Shown piece by piece: positions 11,701 to 20,060 of a DNA stretch of 34,211 bases. Positions within the stretch are counted from its first letter, which is position 1; every line of letters begins with the position of its first letter. The notes beneath the pieces are model-generated. The model saw only the letters and a program-made list of their open reading frames with translations, searched no databases and was not told where the DNA came from. A program made the position numbers and the translations under genes. The stretch lies in the NCBI RefSeq assembly GCF_000485595.1, contig NW_014577166.1, forward strand, positions 241,207-275,417, in the 5' to 3' direction. The DNA is from Priapulus caudatus (Eukaryota > Priapulida > Priapulimorpha > Priapulimorphida > Priapulidae).

Positions 11701-12514
11701 TCTAGAAATGCACGATCTCTGTTCTCCCGAGGAAGATAAAGAAGCCGCCGCGTCCGCGCACGATTCGAAAGGCGCGAATTTCGAATTGATCGCCATACCG
11801 GAGCCCATCGAAGACGCAGAAGTGCTGCCACCTGCCGTCGCGCCGCGAGAAGAGGTGCCGCCGCCATGCGAGGCCGGCCAGGCGGAAGCGACAGTGCCGG
11901 AGGAGGTCTCCGTGCCGGACACGCACGTCGACATGGCAAAGGCTGAACCGGCAGTCATCGTCCAGCCGTCGGCTGAAGAGCCGAAGGATTCGACGCTCGC
12001 CCAGCCACCGCCGCTAACGGAGAGGCCTCCGCCGACAGAGAGAGCTCCTCCGCCGCCGCCACCGAAGATCGGGAAGCGAGACTCGCCGATCGCGCCCGGA
12101 AACAACGGCATCAAGGCCCCTCCGGCGAGCACCCCGCCGCCGCCGCAGCCGGCAGTGGAGAAGGCCGAGCCGGTGCTGCGGCGCTCCTCCTCCGCGGCTT
12201 CCTCTCCGTGTGCGGAGGAGCTCAGCAGCCCCGAGGACAGTCTCATCATCGACTACCCGGCCACGCCGAAATCGGCGAAGACGAGGGCGTCGCCCGCGCT
12301 GAAGCAGGCGACGCCCGCCACATCGCCGGCCGGCGCGAGGTCGCCAGGGAGGGCGCCGGCGCAGCAGTCGCCGGCGACGGGGAAGTCGCCCGGTCCCGCG
12401 GCGAAGTCGCCGTCGACGCCGTACGAGAATTCGAATCCGAGTTCGATCAAGTCGGAGACGTCGTGCGTGATCGACGACGATCTCATGGATGAGGCGCTGA
12501 TGGGACTAGGATAG
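1381..12514 (+). CDS. MED1: Mediator complex subunit 1 (MED1), 15 exons, 5' partial
   Basis: MED1 is the nuclear Mediator subunit that links nuclear receptors and other activators to RNA polymerase II. Exons by GT..AG borders: 1381-1459, 1639-1693, 2197-2326, 3078-3106, 3537-3608, 3869-3943, 4125-4195, 4339-4425, 4909-5023, 5168-5292, 5775-5875, 6870-7050, 7313-7408, 7589-7694, 7999-12514. Their lengths sum to 5838 nt, 1945 codons plus TAG, in frame at every junction. Family matches recalled from human MED1: TDMFYVEV and IAHHGDPV (exon 3), YLALQSLE (exon 6), LPACF (exon 10), HHCYF and VPQIISFLRQQ (exon 12), TFQHPLEES (exon 13), VMQRCWSIPITMR (exons 14-15). The tail has two LXXLL boxes, a KRKK basic region, an LMSLIDKL segment and the terminal DDDLMDEALMG. 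Human MED1 is about 1580 residues, so this tail is longer. The start codon is not in the window. Family assignment is firm; the small exon borders rest on consensus sites and homology, not on transcripts. Confidence 0.95.
2049..2110 (+). repeat. 23-bp tandem repeat in MED1 intron 2
   Basis: About 2.7 copies of a unit GACATTTTTTAACTACATTT plus T's, nearly identical between copies. It lies in the 503-bp intron between the second and third recognised exons, before the acceptor at 2196. Confidence 0.85.
5580..5720. repeat. AT-rich low-complexity stretch in MED1 intron 10
   Basis: About 140 bp made almost only of A and T (TATTATTATT-like runs), in the intron between exons 5168-5292 and 5775-5875. 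No coding or RNA signal is seen. Confidence 0.7.
6108..6795. mobile_element. Non-autonomous inverted-repeat (MITE-like) element in MED1 intron 11
   Basis: The left end reads GGGGCCCATTGTCAGAAACA; the right end, read in reverse complement, is GGGGCCCGTTGTCAGAAACA, one mismatch in 20. Further pairings continue inward (AATGTTA, TTACGAGA and CTCGTAA motifs in opposite directions), so the ~688-bp element can fold back on itself. It has no transposase frame. It lies between MED1 exons 5775-5875 and 6870-7050, in the same gene's 994-bp intron, and accounts for most of it. No clear target-site duplication is visible at the ends. Confidence 0.75.
7741..7858. repeat. TG/TGCG microsatellite in MED1 intron 14
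   Basis: Irregular GTGTGCGTGCGT-type run between the donor at 7695 and the acceptor at 7998. Similar runs occur at 1092-1175 and 13921-13965. Alternating purine-pyrimidine DNA of this kind can adopt Z-form; no function is seen. Confidence 0.8.
8264..8479 (+). repeat. Glutamine-rich tract 1 in MED1 (72 codons)
   Basis: Mixed CAA/CAG run directly following the IDQQ segment. Inside it are three copies of an 18-bp unit encoding QQQQQA and two copies of a unit encoding PSHQQQQLQ, so it grew by tandem duplication of short blocks rather than by simple CAG slippage only. It sits between the conserved N-terminal domain and the first LXXLL box. Human MED1 has no comparable glutamine tract at this position as far as I recall. 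Confidence 0.95.
8564..8578 (+). other. LXXLL nuclear-receptor box 1 (LANLL) of MED1
   Basis: Codons CTC GCC AAC CTC CTG give LANLL in the context ENPLLANLLHDV. Human MED1 NR box 1 is in the context NPILTSLLQI, so both the NP prefix and the leucine spacing agree. LXXLL helices dock into the AF-2 groove of ligand-bound nuclear receptors. Function in this species is inferred from the family. Confidence 0.85.
8615..8629 (+). other. LXXLL nuclear-receptor box 2 (LNNLL) of MED1
   Basis: Codons CTC AAC AAC CTG CTC give LNNLL in the context PSPMLNNLLSDPS, matching human NR box 2 (HPMLMNLLKDNP) at PML..LL.D. The two boxes are 17 residues apart, start to start, against about 41 in human MED1. Confidence 0.85.
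8699..8749 (+). repeat. CAG tract 2 in MED1 (17 Gln; 15 pure CAG)
   Basis: Follows KQQHHH. Fifteen uninterrupted CAG codons, then CAA CAG, and then LRKPRKRK, a basic cluster. A pure CAG run of this length is expected to vary in length between individuals by replication slippage. Confidence 0.95.
9575..9601 (+). repeat. CAG tract 3 in MED1 (about 9 Gln)
   Basis: Pure CAG run after AEQQK and directly before the basic segment GRKRGPKPGEKRKERDD. Confidence 0.92.
9602..9682 (+). other. Basic putative nuclear-localisation region of MED1
   Basis: Encodes GRKRGPKPGEKRKERDD, then TKKAAKRKKG. Two lysine/arginine clusters (RKRGPKPGEKRK and KKAAKRKK) are separated by a short acidic spacer. Human MED1 has a similar pair at KPGKRSRTP and PPKRKK, followed, as here, by an SP/TPP-rich stretch. 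Nuclear import is an inference from composition and position. Confidence 0.6.
9758..10072 (+). repeat. TPP-rich array in MED1 (12 TPP motifs)
   Basis: Twelve Thr-Pro-Pro motifs lie within 105 codons, often as QTPPR or HTPP, in a P/Q/R-rich, strongly GC-rich stretch. Human MED1 has a few TPP motifs in the equivalent region (FTPPTS, QTPPGVATPP). TP sites suit proline-directed kinases (MAPK or CDK); that they are phosphorylated here is inferred. Confidence 0.85.
10430..10545 (+). repeat. TSPSLPKP-type degenerate tandem repeat in MED1
   Basis: Successive blocks read TSPSLPKPQ, TSPNIPRPR, TSPSLPKTL, ISPNLPKPA, a nine-residue (27-bp) repeat with period and proline/serine spacing kept while bases differ. 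The codons become less GC-rich here than in the exon around it. Confidence 0.8.
10625..10745 (+). repeat. 24-bp tandem repeat encoding KFHSTPSP in MED1
   Basis: Three blocks of KFHSTPSP, then KYHSSPSP and KFHSSSPK, making five copies of an 8-residue unit. The units are nearly identical at DNA level (AAGTTTCATTCTACGCCTAG type), pointing to recent duplication. Every unit keeps SP or TP dipeptides. Confidence 0.9.
12473..12511 (+). other. Conserved acidic C-terminus of MED1
   Basis: The last residues, DDDLMDEALMGLG, closely match the human MED1 end DDDLMDVALIGN. This anchors the stop codon at 12512-12514 and shows that the long low-complexity tail is in frame to the true end. Confidence 0.9.
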
Positions 12515-13180
12515 GCTTTGCGCGACGAGGCGTTCGATCCCGCCCGCCACCCATCGCACCGGCCGTTACCGTGTGACTTTGCCCTGTTGGCGTCGTTGTG
12601 CGAACGCGGCGGTGCCAAGCGGTGCACTTGCGGGTTGAACGTTTGCTGCTTTTGTAGAGTGTACAAAAAGTTTTATTGCGGAGTCGTTTTAATTGCCGTG
12701 TAAATGCTTTGTTTTTAGATTGAGTTTAATCGTAGATCTGCTAGTTACCGCATCTTTAGCGGCAGTTTGAATCTGTTGTTATAGAAACCTGTACGAAGCT
12801 GTTTTCCACCACATCTTCCCTATCGCAGGCAGAGCCATCCGATGCTCACACATATATATAGCCGCTGAATGCTGAGTGAAATGATGGCTGCTACCACTGG
12901 GGCAGTCACTTTGTAAAATGCTTTCCTTTATATATATATATATACATATATGTGCTTCTGCTTATAAATACAATTTTCGGATAGTGCTGCGCTGGAATAT
13001 GGAGGAAAGCTAATGTGGACAGTTTGCTTCAAGTGTATGATATGACAGGTCCTGACTGCGAGTGTACAAGAAATGCACACTGAATGTACCAGAATCATGT
13101 AACTGGTCAGTGTGATGTAAGCTTAGTTTTACTTTTTGTTTGCTGTTTTTTATGCATTTGGAAATTGATATATCTCTATA
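12515..13180 (+). other. Probable MED1 3' UTR
   Basis: Directly follows the MED1 stop. Base composition falls back from GC-rich to AT-rich within about 150 bp. A TATATA run is at about 12930-12950. No canonical AATAAA lies before 13180. The nearest is at 13257-13262 inside the left arm of the next inverted-repeat element; a variant AATACA is at 12967-12972. The true poly(A) site is not determined. Confidence 0.45.
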
Positions 13181-13916
13181 TTATATCAAGAGCATATAAA
13201 GAAGGAGAGCGTACAGCGGTGAAATGCGGAAACCATGTTGCAGTATTAGTCGAATTAATAAACGTTTCCCGTTTTCTTTTGACGATTCTTTGCAGTATTA
13301 TTGATCAGCTGTCCTACTTTGTTAATATAAAACAAACCGCATGTCCCTACGTTGCCCCTACGCTGAGATAATGAGCGGTGAAAATCTGGTATTTTCGCCG
13401 AAAACCGACTCGATATACCTGCTGACTGCGACTGTCTCTCGCTTTGAGATAACTTCGGGAAACCTCGCGTGTTTCCGTCAATGATTGACAAATGGAATGA
13501 ATGACATCTGTTATTGATTGCCATAGTGATGACCCCCACCTGTGCCCACCTCACGCTGGATGTAGTAAACTCTGTAGTACTGACGTAATGAGGCGGCGCT
13601 ACCATGGCGCTACACAGCTGCGACCGGAAGCAACACACTGGCCACAAAGCGAGAGAGGGTCGCAGTCAGCAGGTATCTCAAGTCGGTTTTCCGCGAAAAT
13701 ACCACATTTTCGCCGCTCATTATTTCAGCGTAGGGGCATCGTAGGGACATGCAGTTTGTTTTATATTAACAAGGTAGGACAGCTGATCAATAATACTGCA
13801 AAGAATCGTCAAAGTAAAACGGGGAACGTTTATTAATTCAACTAATACTGCAACATGGTTTCAGCATTTCACCGTTGTACGCTCTCCTTCTTTACAATTA
13901 TATGCTCTTGATTATA
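13181..13916. mobile_element. Foldback element with ~265-bp inverted arms downstream of MED1
   Basis: The left arm (about 13181-13447) and right arm (about 13655-13916) are reverse complements with few differences. Examples are TCAAGAGCATAT against ATATGCTCTTGA at the ends, and GATCAGCTGTCCTAC against GTAGGACAGCTGATC further in. About 205 bp of unique DNA lies between. No transposase is present. Both ends lie in TA-rich DNA, so a TA-type target is possible but not provable. Short open frames on both strands are mirror copies of each other and are not genes. Confidence 0.8.
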
Positions 13917-14940
13917 TATATATATGTGCGTGTGCGTGTGTGGGCGTGCGTGCGTGCGTGCATGCTTATCTATCCTGATATTATGTACATTTTAAGACAG
14001 AATGATGGGAGGTTTTCAGGAATATTGTCACATGAGCAGTTTATATACACGTTTTACTTATTTTACTATAGTTATTTAGAGATGTTCAGAGTGAGATTAA
14101 AGTACGTTTGCCATTGTCGCATACAGTTCAACTAGTACAAACTGTTCCGCAAACTGTTCCACTAGTACATTATTGGTGAACATACAACTACCAGAGCAGT
14201 TACAGAATAGTGGACTGATAGCTAGGATCTGTCTTTAATGATTTATAATTATCAGCAGGGATAAACCTACAAAATTGTTGATCAGATTGGTCGAAGTGAT
14301 GCATGGCTTCCCTGTTAACTAAATCGCGCATTTCCACACGTCAGGTGAGTGAAATTATGCATTAACGTTCTCGATGGGTTGTGATAAGCAGCCACTGGTG
14401 CACTGCGGTGCAGAGATCCGGGGGAAGAATCTGTTAGGAGTAAACATTTTTGGTGATAAATAAGTGGAATTTCAGACCATGCAAATACTTATATACTTAA
14501 ATATTCAAAACAGTAGATCTATGTATCCCAAACAGAAGTGGTAATATCCTATCTGAGTAATGTGAAATAGGATTCCATTATTAGGTGTTGTATATAATTT
14601 TATTATGTGTACTTTAATGTGTAAATATTTTATCTGTTGTTACATCTGTATTTTGTACATACCATGAAAGCATGTTAATTATTTTCAATCGTGTTATATT
14701 TAAACATTGATTTTCATGCATTAACTATACGAAATCAGTGAAAGATTCTATTTGCATTACTATCTTAATCATTAATTGCTGTTCAACGCGTGTTAGTTTA
14801 TTTAATAATATCATAATAGTGCTAGTGCATATGTAAACTTGTGCAGGGTGTGTCGTAAATCATGGTTTTTAGCTCATCTGACGTAGTCAGATGCAGCTTG
14901 TAGAATCGCATGATTATCCGTGCGTCCGTCCGTGCGTGCG
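13917..14940. other. Intergenic, nothing recognised
   Basis: Starts with a TATA/TGTGCG microsatellite (13914-13970). The rest is AT-rich with frequent stops in all frames. I see no splice-bordered coding stretch, tRNA or repeat. Confidence 0.5.
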
Positions 14941-14949
14941 TCAACAGTT

Positions 14950-15300
14950 GGGCACAAATCTTAACCGCTCGACGTACGGTCACGATATTCGGGACGTCGG
15001 GGGGGAGGGGGATCGTGAAAAGGACTCCGGATGACAAATTTGGCGGTCAAGGGTCAAAGGTCAAGATATGTAAACGGAGGGGGAATATTTCCCCCTTAAC
15101 TTAATGTATAGGAGGAAATACGGAATTGCGGCACAAATCTTAACGGCTTGACCTATGCTCTTAATATTCGGTGTATAGTGTTATGGGCAGGAAACCCATC
15201 ACCAGAGCAAAATTGGAGGTCACAGGTCAAAGGGCAGTGGGGGAAAGGTCAGATATCAGACATATAGCCCATGGCCTAATGGACAGAGTGAAAAACTTTT
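14950..15300 (+). repeat. Diverged ~179-bp tandem dimer with DR1-like hexamers
   Basis: GCACAAATCTTAAC recurs at 14952 and 15131, each time followed by CG..TGACC-like text, ATATTCGG and then AGGTCA-type hexamers. The first copy carries GGGTCAAAGGTCA (15051-15063) and the second AGGTCACAGGTCA (15217-15229), both direct repeats of a nuclear-receptor half-site with one spacer base. Probably an old repeat family member rather than a gene. Confidence 0.6.
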
Positions 15301-15494
15301 TTTGTTTCAGCGCTGACCTACCATTTTTATCACTTTATTGAAAGGACCATGAAATGTGCTTTCCACTGACGTGCGAAGAGTAAGTGTCTGATAACCTTTT
15401 GACCCTCAAGAGGAGGGTTAAACATGGATTCCTGAACTGCCTCAATGACGTCAGTGTTTTCCTATTCATGGCACATCCATAATTTAGAAACCCA

Positions 15495-15572
15495 ATAAGC
15501 CTGGATAGCCGAACGCGTACAGCACAGGCGTCACGGCTCAAAGTTCGTTGGATCGAATCCCATCTGATTTTT
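15495..15572 (+). mobile_element. tRNA-like SINE head with A and B boxes
   Basis: TAGCCGAACGCG (15506-15517) fits an RNA polymerase III A box, and GATCGAATC (15551-15559) fits the B-box consensus GWTCRANNC. The spacing is close to that in tRNA genes, with ACAGGCGTCACGG between (anticodon-arm-like). I could not fold a complete functional cloverleaf, and T-rich DNA follows, so a tRNA-derived SINE or tRNA relic is likelier than a working tRNA. Confidence 0.5.
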
Positions 15573-15692
15573 TATTATTTACCTGTTTTCTGTCTTTTTC
15601 TATCTTTATCCATTTAACTATTTTTGTCCAATTAATGCAAATATTTACATGATTTATTTACAACAATTTAATAACAACAATTAATTTTTTTA

Positions 15693-15710
15693 TAGGGTTA
15701 GGGTTAGGGT
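15693..15710 (+). repeat. Interstitial telomere-like TAGGGT x3
   Basis: TAGGGTTAGGGTTAGGGT, three units of the animal telomere hexamer, inside AT-rich intergenic DNA. Too short to say more. Confidence 0.8.
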
Positions 15711-15714
15711 CACA

Positions 15715-18560
15715 ATGCACCATAAAACAGGGGTTTCAGGCACGCAATTTGTATCAACCAATGGGATTTGGGAGGTATGCAGAATGCAGGTTGCTGAAAT
15801 TATGTGTACGCAACTGCGTATCTGCATATCTGCGCCTAACAAAGGTGTCACTGCGCACGACTTAAATGGTACGTTTATAACCGTAGCAACAGACCTCAGA
15901 TGAGCCCAGACGCTCTGCAGCTTTTGATTATATGATTAGATAGGATTTGTGAATGTTATTATATCAAATGGCTCTATGGCTATATATCTGCTGAATCAGA
16001 TACATGAATACACGCTTCCGCATCTCACAAGATCGTTTCTTATTGCAATATTGTTATAAGGAAAGTAGCCAATTTCATTACCAATAATCTTGTATTGTAA
16101 GTATACCTGCGAGCGAGGTGTCAGTTCGTTGTATTGGGGCGGTTTTAGCTTGCACATTCTGTAGATTCGCTTTGCTAAATGATTTACTATCTCACTTGCA
16201 GTGGTTAATAGGTGGGTTTCATACTCGTGAAACGTGAAAGGCAGGATGATATGGTCACTCAGTAATACTGCTTATCTGTAACACCGAAAACATATACGTG
16301 GCAGGTAATGATGCATTTTCGGTAACGTGCACAAGCTCACTAATATGCGTTTTTCCAGTTGTCATGAGCAGCACTTGATAAATATGTTGTATATAATGTC
16401 TTTCAATTAAATAACATAGATTTTCTCCATCTGTGTCCGTGTGTGCATGCGTATACATGTGCGTGTGCGGAACATATTATGAACAATAAATAAAGGTTCA
16501 GTATGTATGTGCGTGTGCATGTAAAATATCATATACCTTATGTCTTATATGCATGTTTTCTATAGAAGGGCTAAAATACATTGTAATCATCTACACAAAA
16601 AGTCATTTTGTGTTTTTCAATAGTGTGCTTGTTTCGTTTGAGTCTCATCTGCTCTGAAATCACAGGACCACCTTCCAGAATTATTGGATTTGCTCCTGCA
16701 TACCATCTAAGTCATAAAATTAACTGACAGCACAACTGAAATGTGAGCATACTGCAATTAGAATTTCATCATATAATAGCTTTAATTTAAGAATCATAAT
16801 AGAGCCACAGTAGGCAAAGGTATAATGTGTATCACTGATAGCACGTTGTAAATATGAATCTCTTGAATGTTTCGACAAAACACCAATGAATATAAATACA
16901 TTCAGCAACAAAGTAATCTGAACAGTTACAGGAAGATTAATATACTAAAATAGAAATATCATATATGTAAATAACGTCAGGATATGTTGTATAATTATTC
17001 GACAACGACTGACCAAAGCCCTGATTCGTGGGCCCGACTGGAAGACGGTGAAATTGGTGACACCCCTGTGAGAGAATACATTGTGATAAGCACCTATTAG
17101 CCAATAATCAATGTCACTACTCAGGCCAATATTTAAACGGTCACGTAAACCAGTTGGCTGTATAGCATTGCCAGGGACACTAGTGTGTATCACTAGTGTA
17201 CAATAATGCTTAAGTGCCAGTAAGATAAGCTTGAAGAAATGAACACTGTTCATCGAAAAAGACTTAATTAACTAAGCTCTATGATTAAAATAAATATTTT
17301 GAAGTTATACATGCACATACTATATGCCTTTTTTAATATTATATAAGGACTATGGATATTGAGATTACAACGTCTGGAGACAAATATAAAGAGATCGCTA
17401 GAACAGCTTTCAAACTTATTTTCAGTTGTTGGGTCTTAATTAACCTACACAACTTTTTTTGTTATTAAATATTCATTAGCAGTAAATGGAAACTTACTCC
17501 ATTTAAACCTGCCAATCGGTAGTCATTGACATCAATGGCGGCACCATTGCCTGCAATGTTTCTTGCATTAAGGTTGCGCAAATCATTTTGTTTCACGTAC
17601 TATAAATGAAAACTCCTATTCAACTGTAAATTAATATCTAGCATAACCAATTTACAATTTAAGTAATGGTAACTGTGAATTTGTAAGAAATATTGTACTT
17701 AATTACTGACTACCGTATCGTACGTATGTATCTACTTACTTTATCATGATAGAAAATAAGAGTAATCATGAATGCTAAAACCTTCAAAAATGTTTGAAAA
17801 TTGTAAGTGGTCTGCATGAAGCTTGTGAAGGTTTACTTCAATGCGACCCGATTCTACATCGTTTTCCCTGGCACCCTCCCTAGATACCAAAAAACTGCCC
17901 GAAATAAAGTGTTGAATTTTCATATTCGAAATGAAGGGCTGAATTAATATTTATTTATGGACATGCACAACAACAGCCTGTTGCTCACATGGCTTGTTGG
18001 GGGAGGCGATAGGTTAATGTCTGTACCGCTGCCATAATTGTGAAGGTCCACTAACATACAATAGCAAGTATTTAAAACACGTTTAAACATTTTGTCCAAC
18101 TGACATTTAAAATTACAACTAGTTAGGTAGCATAGATAACCAACAATTGAACTGGAAGTAATGGTGAAATCTGCAAAAGCAGTGTACTTTACAGTAATAG
18201 ATAGAAGGCAGCTCCACATAACTGGTTTTCATTAGCAATATAATACTGATTAGGCTCTGTATATAATTATATATCTACATTATATACAAAACATATGGCA
18301 CTCTTGAAACATGACTGAAGTCTGCACAAATTTCGCTTTAAACAAAACAGTATTTCTTCCAAGTGACGAATAAATTAAATATGCATATATTTCTGGAAAT
18401 TTAACATAGTTTTCATCACACTGCATGCTCCTGTTACTGCTAATCATATATTAGACTATCTGTTCATAACATCCTGTCGTGTCCCTCCTTACAACTCCTG
18501 GTCCCTCACCTATCAGGCAAACCTAGTCACAATGGCACTGGAACTTTTTCACCTCAGAAC
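15715..18560. other. Intergenic, nothing recognised
   Basis: AT-rich DNA with short open frames only (none over about 100 codons). The longest, on - at 16945-17253, has no motif or splice context I recognise. Short TG runs occur near 16430-16520. Confidence 0.5.
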
Positions 18561-18607
18561 CCTTCCTCATCTTCCTTGCGATGTCCCGCAGCTGCCTTGC
18601 ACGCACC

Positions 18608-19040
18608 AAGCATGACTCTCCTCGACACAAGGAGGGCATAAGAGAAGAGAGCCCCACCGGTGCCCCCTCCCGGTCACACCTTCTTCACCAAGTGTCACTC
18701 TCCACAACACAAGGAGGGCGCATAAGAGACGGGAGCCCCACGGGTGCCCCCTCCCGCTCACACCTTCTTCACCAAGAGTGACTCTCCACAACACAAGGAG
18801 GGCGCATAAGAGACGGGAGCCCCACGGATGCCCCCTCCCGCTCACATCTTCTTTACCAAGCGTCACTCTCCACAACACAAGGAGGGCGCATAAGAGACGG
18901 GAGCCCCACGGGTGCCCCCTCCCCCTCACATGTTCTTTACCAAGCGTCACTCTCCACAACACAAGGAGGGCGCATAAGAGACGGGAGCCACACGCGTGCG
19001 CACCCCCGACAGCCCTGCTCATCATCTTCTCTTTACCACA
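18608..19040. repeat. GC-rich 84-bp minisatellite (about 5 copies)
   Basis: AAGGAGGGCG recurs at 18711, 18795, 18879 and 18963, exactly 84 bp apart, with a slightly diverged first copy at 18629. Each unit contains CATAAGAGACGGGAGCC and CCCCTCCC followed by CACTCTCCACAACACAAGG. Since 84 is a multiple of three, several frames on both strands stay open; the longest, on - at 18567-19403, reads a 28-residue repeat with a GSRLLCALLVLWRVTLG core. Nothing else supports coding. Diverged units continue to about 19440. Confidence 0.85.
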
Positions 19041-20060
19041 AGCGTACTCCACTCGTCCCAACAAACCAACAAGGAGGGCGCCATGAAGCAGAACCAGCGG
19101 AGCCTCCCACGCGGTTGCCCCTCTCCGTCCGCTCCACAACCTCTCTCTTCTTCCACGAACACAAAACACGTCACTCCTCCCGGCACAAGCGAGCGAAGGA
19201 GCGCGCGCGCATAAGAGACGGGAGCGCCCACAGCGCGCTGCCCCCCCCCCCGAAGAGCGGAAGCCCCGACCGGTGCCCCCACCCTCGCCCAGAGACCCGG
19301 ACGGCCCCACGGGTAGCCCCCGCCCACCCTCTACCCCCCCCGAGACGGGAGCCTTCCACGTGTCCCACGCTCTTGCTCCGAGACGGGAGCCTCCACGGTC
19401 CACCCTCCCCCCCGCTCAGCTACTCCATTCATCCACAATGGCCTCAAGCCACCTCCTCACACTTCTCCTTGCGCTGCTATAATCCTCGCAAACCCAGTCC
19501 ACCAACCCCAGGTGTCACCAACTGTCTATCCCCCACTCGCCCAGGCTTGTTCGCCGGACCTCGCTTATCTTACGTCCATGCCTGTGACAGCCGCAGGTCG
19601 CAGCCGCGAGGGTCGTGCGCCCCTGGCTGTTAGCCGCTCCTCTTGTACAAAGCGTCGACACGCCCGGCCCCTACCACCTTCAGTCCCCAGAGCGGGGGAG
19701 CGCGCCGGGCCGGGAGGATCGCATCGCGGCCGCGCGCACCTTACATATTAGTGTCCCTCAGTTGGAACGTCCGAGCGGCGCGTGCGAGCACTACGTGTGA
19801 CGAGCGCAACGTCGATGACGCACAGCCCTCTGTAGGCGGGCGCGACGCCGTACACCGTCGCCGTCCGTACCCAAAGCTCGCCCCCCTGCACGACGCTTCG
19901 GTCTGCCGTCGGCTCATGATCACTGCCCCGCGTGCGCGCCTCGGTCCGCTCGCGCGCGTGCCCCCGCCCCGCAGTCCGCGGCGCTCCGTCCTGTAGGTCG
20001 TCAGCGGCCCTGCTGCCGTGTGGCGAATCCCCGCACGAGACTAAGCGTCGCACATAGTCT
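19041..20060. other. GC-rich segment, degenerate minisatellite then CpG-rich DNA
   Basis: GAGACGGGAGC returns at about 19214 and 19381 (and near 19340) at irregular spacing, showing decayed copies of the 84-bp family. From about 19560 to 20050 the DNA is rich in CpG (CGCGCC, GCGGCCGCG) without repeats. The boundaries with AT-rich DNA on both sides are sharp. It may be a CpG island, a mobile element or foreign DNA; no gene is recognised. Confidence 0.5.

Larger units (their letters stand above)
7999..12514 (+). other. MED1: MED1 final exon, GC-rich, encodes the disordered tail
   Basis: One 4.5-kb exon encodes about three quarters of the protein. Acceptor TTCAG ends at 7998; the first base completes the AG|G arginine codon of QRCWSIP. 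The exon runs without a stop to TAG at 12512-12514. It is strongly GC-rich, with C or G at most third positions, while introns and flanks are AT-rich. Because of that bias long shadow frames open on the other strand (one of 864 codons at 9008-11602). After the first dozen residues the product is low complexity (Q, P, S, T, K, A), as expected for the disordered Mediator-tail part of MED1. Confidence 0.93.

Noticed and set aside
13255-13836. Two similar open frames (13255-13647 on -, 13501-13836 on +)
   Set aside because: They are the same sequence read from the two arms of an inverted repeat; no transposase motif is present.
15495-15572. Working tRNA gene
   Set aside because: Boxes A and B are fair, but I could not form the acceptor stem or assign an anticodon, so it is listed as a SINE-like head instead.
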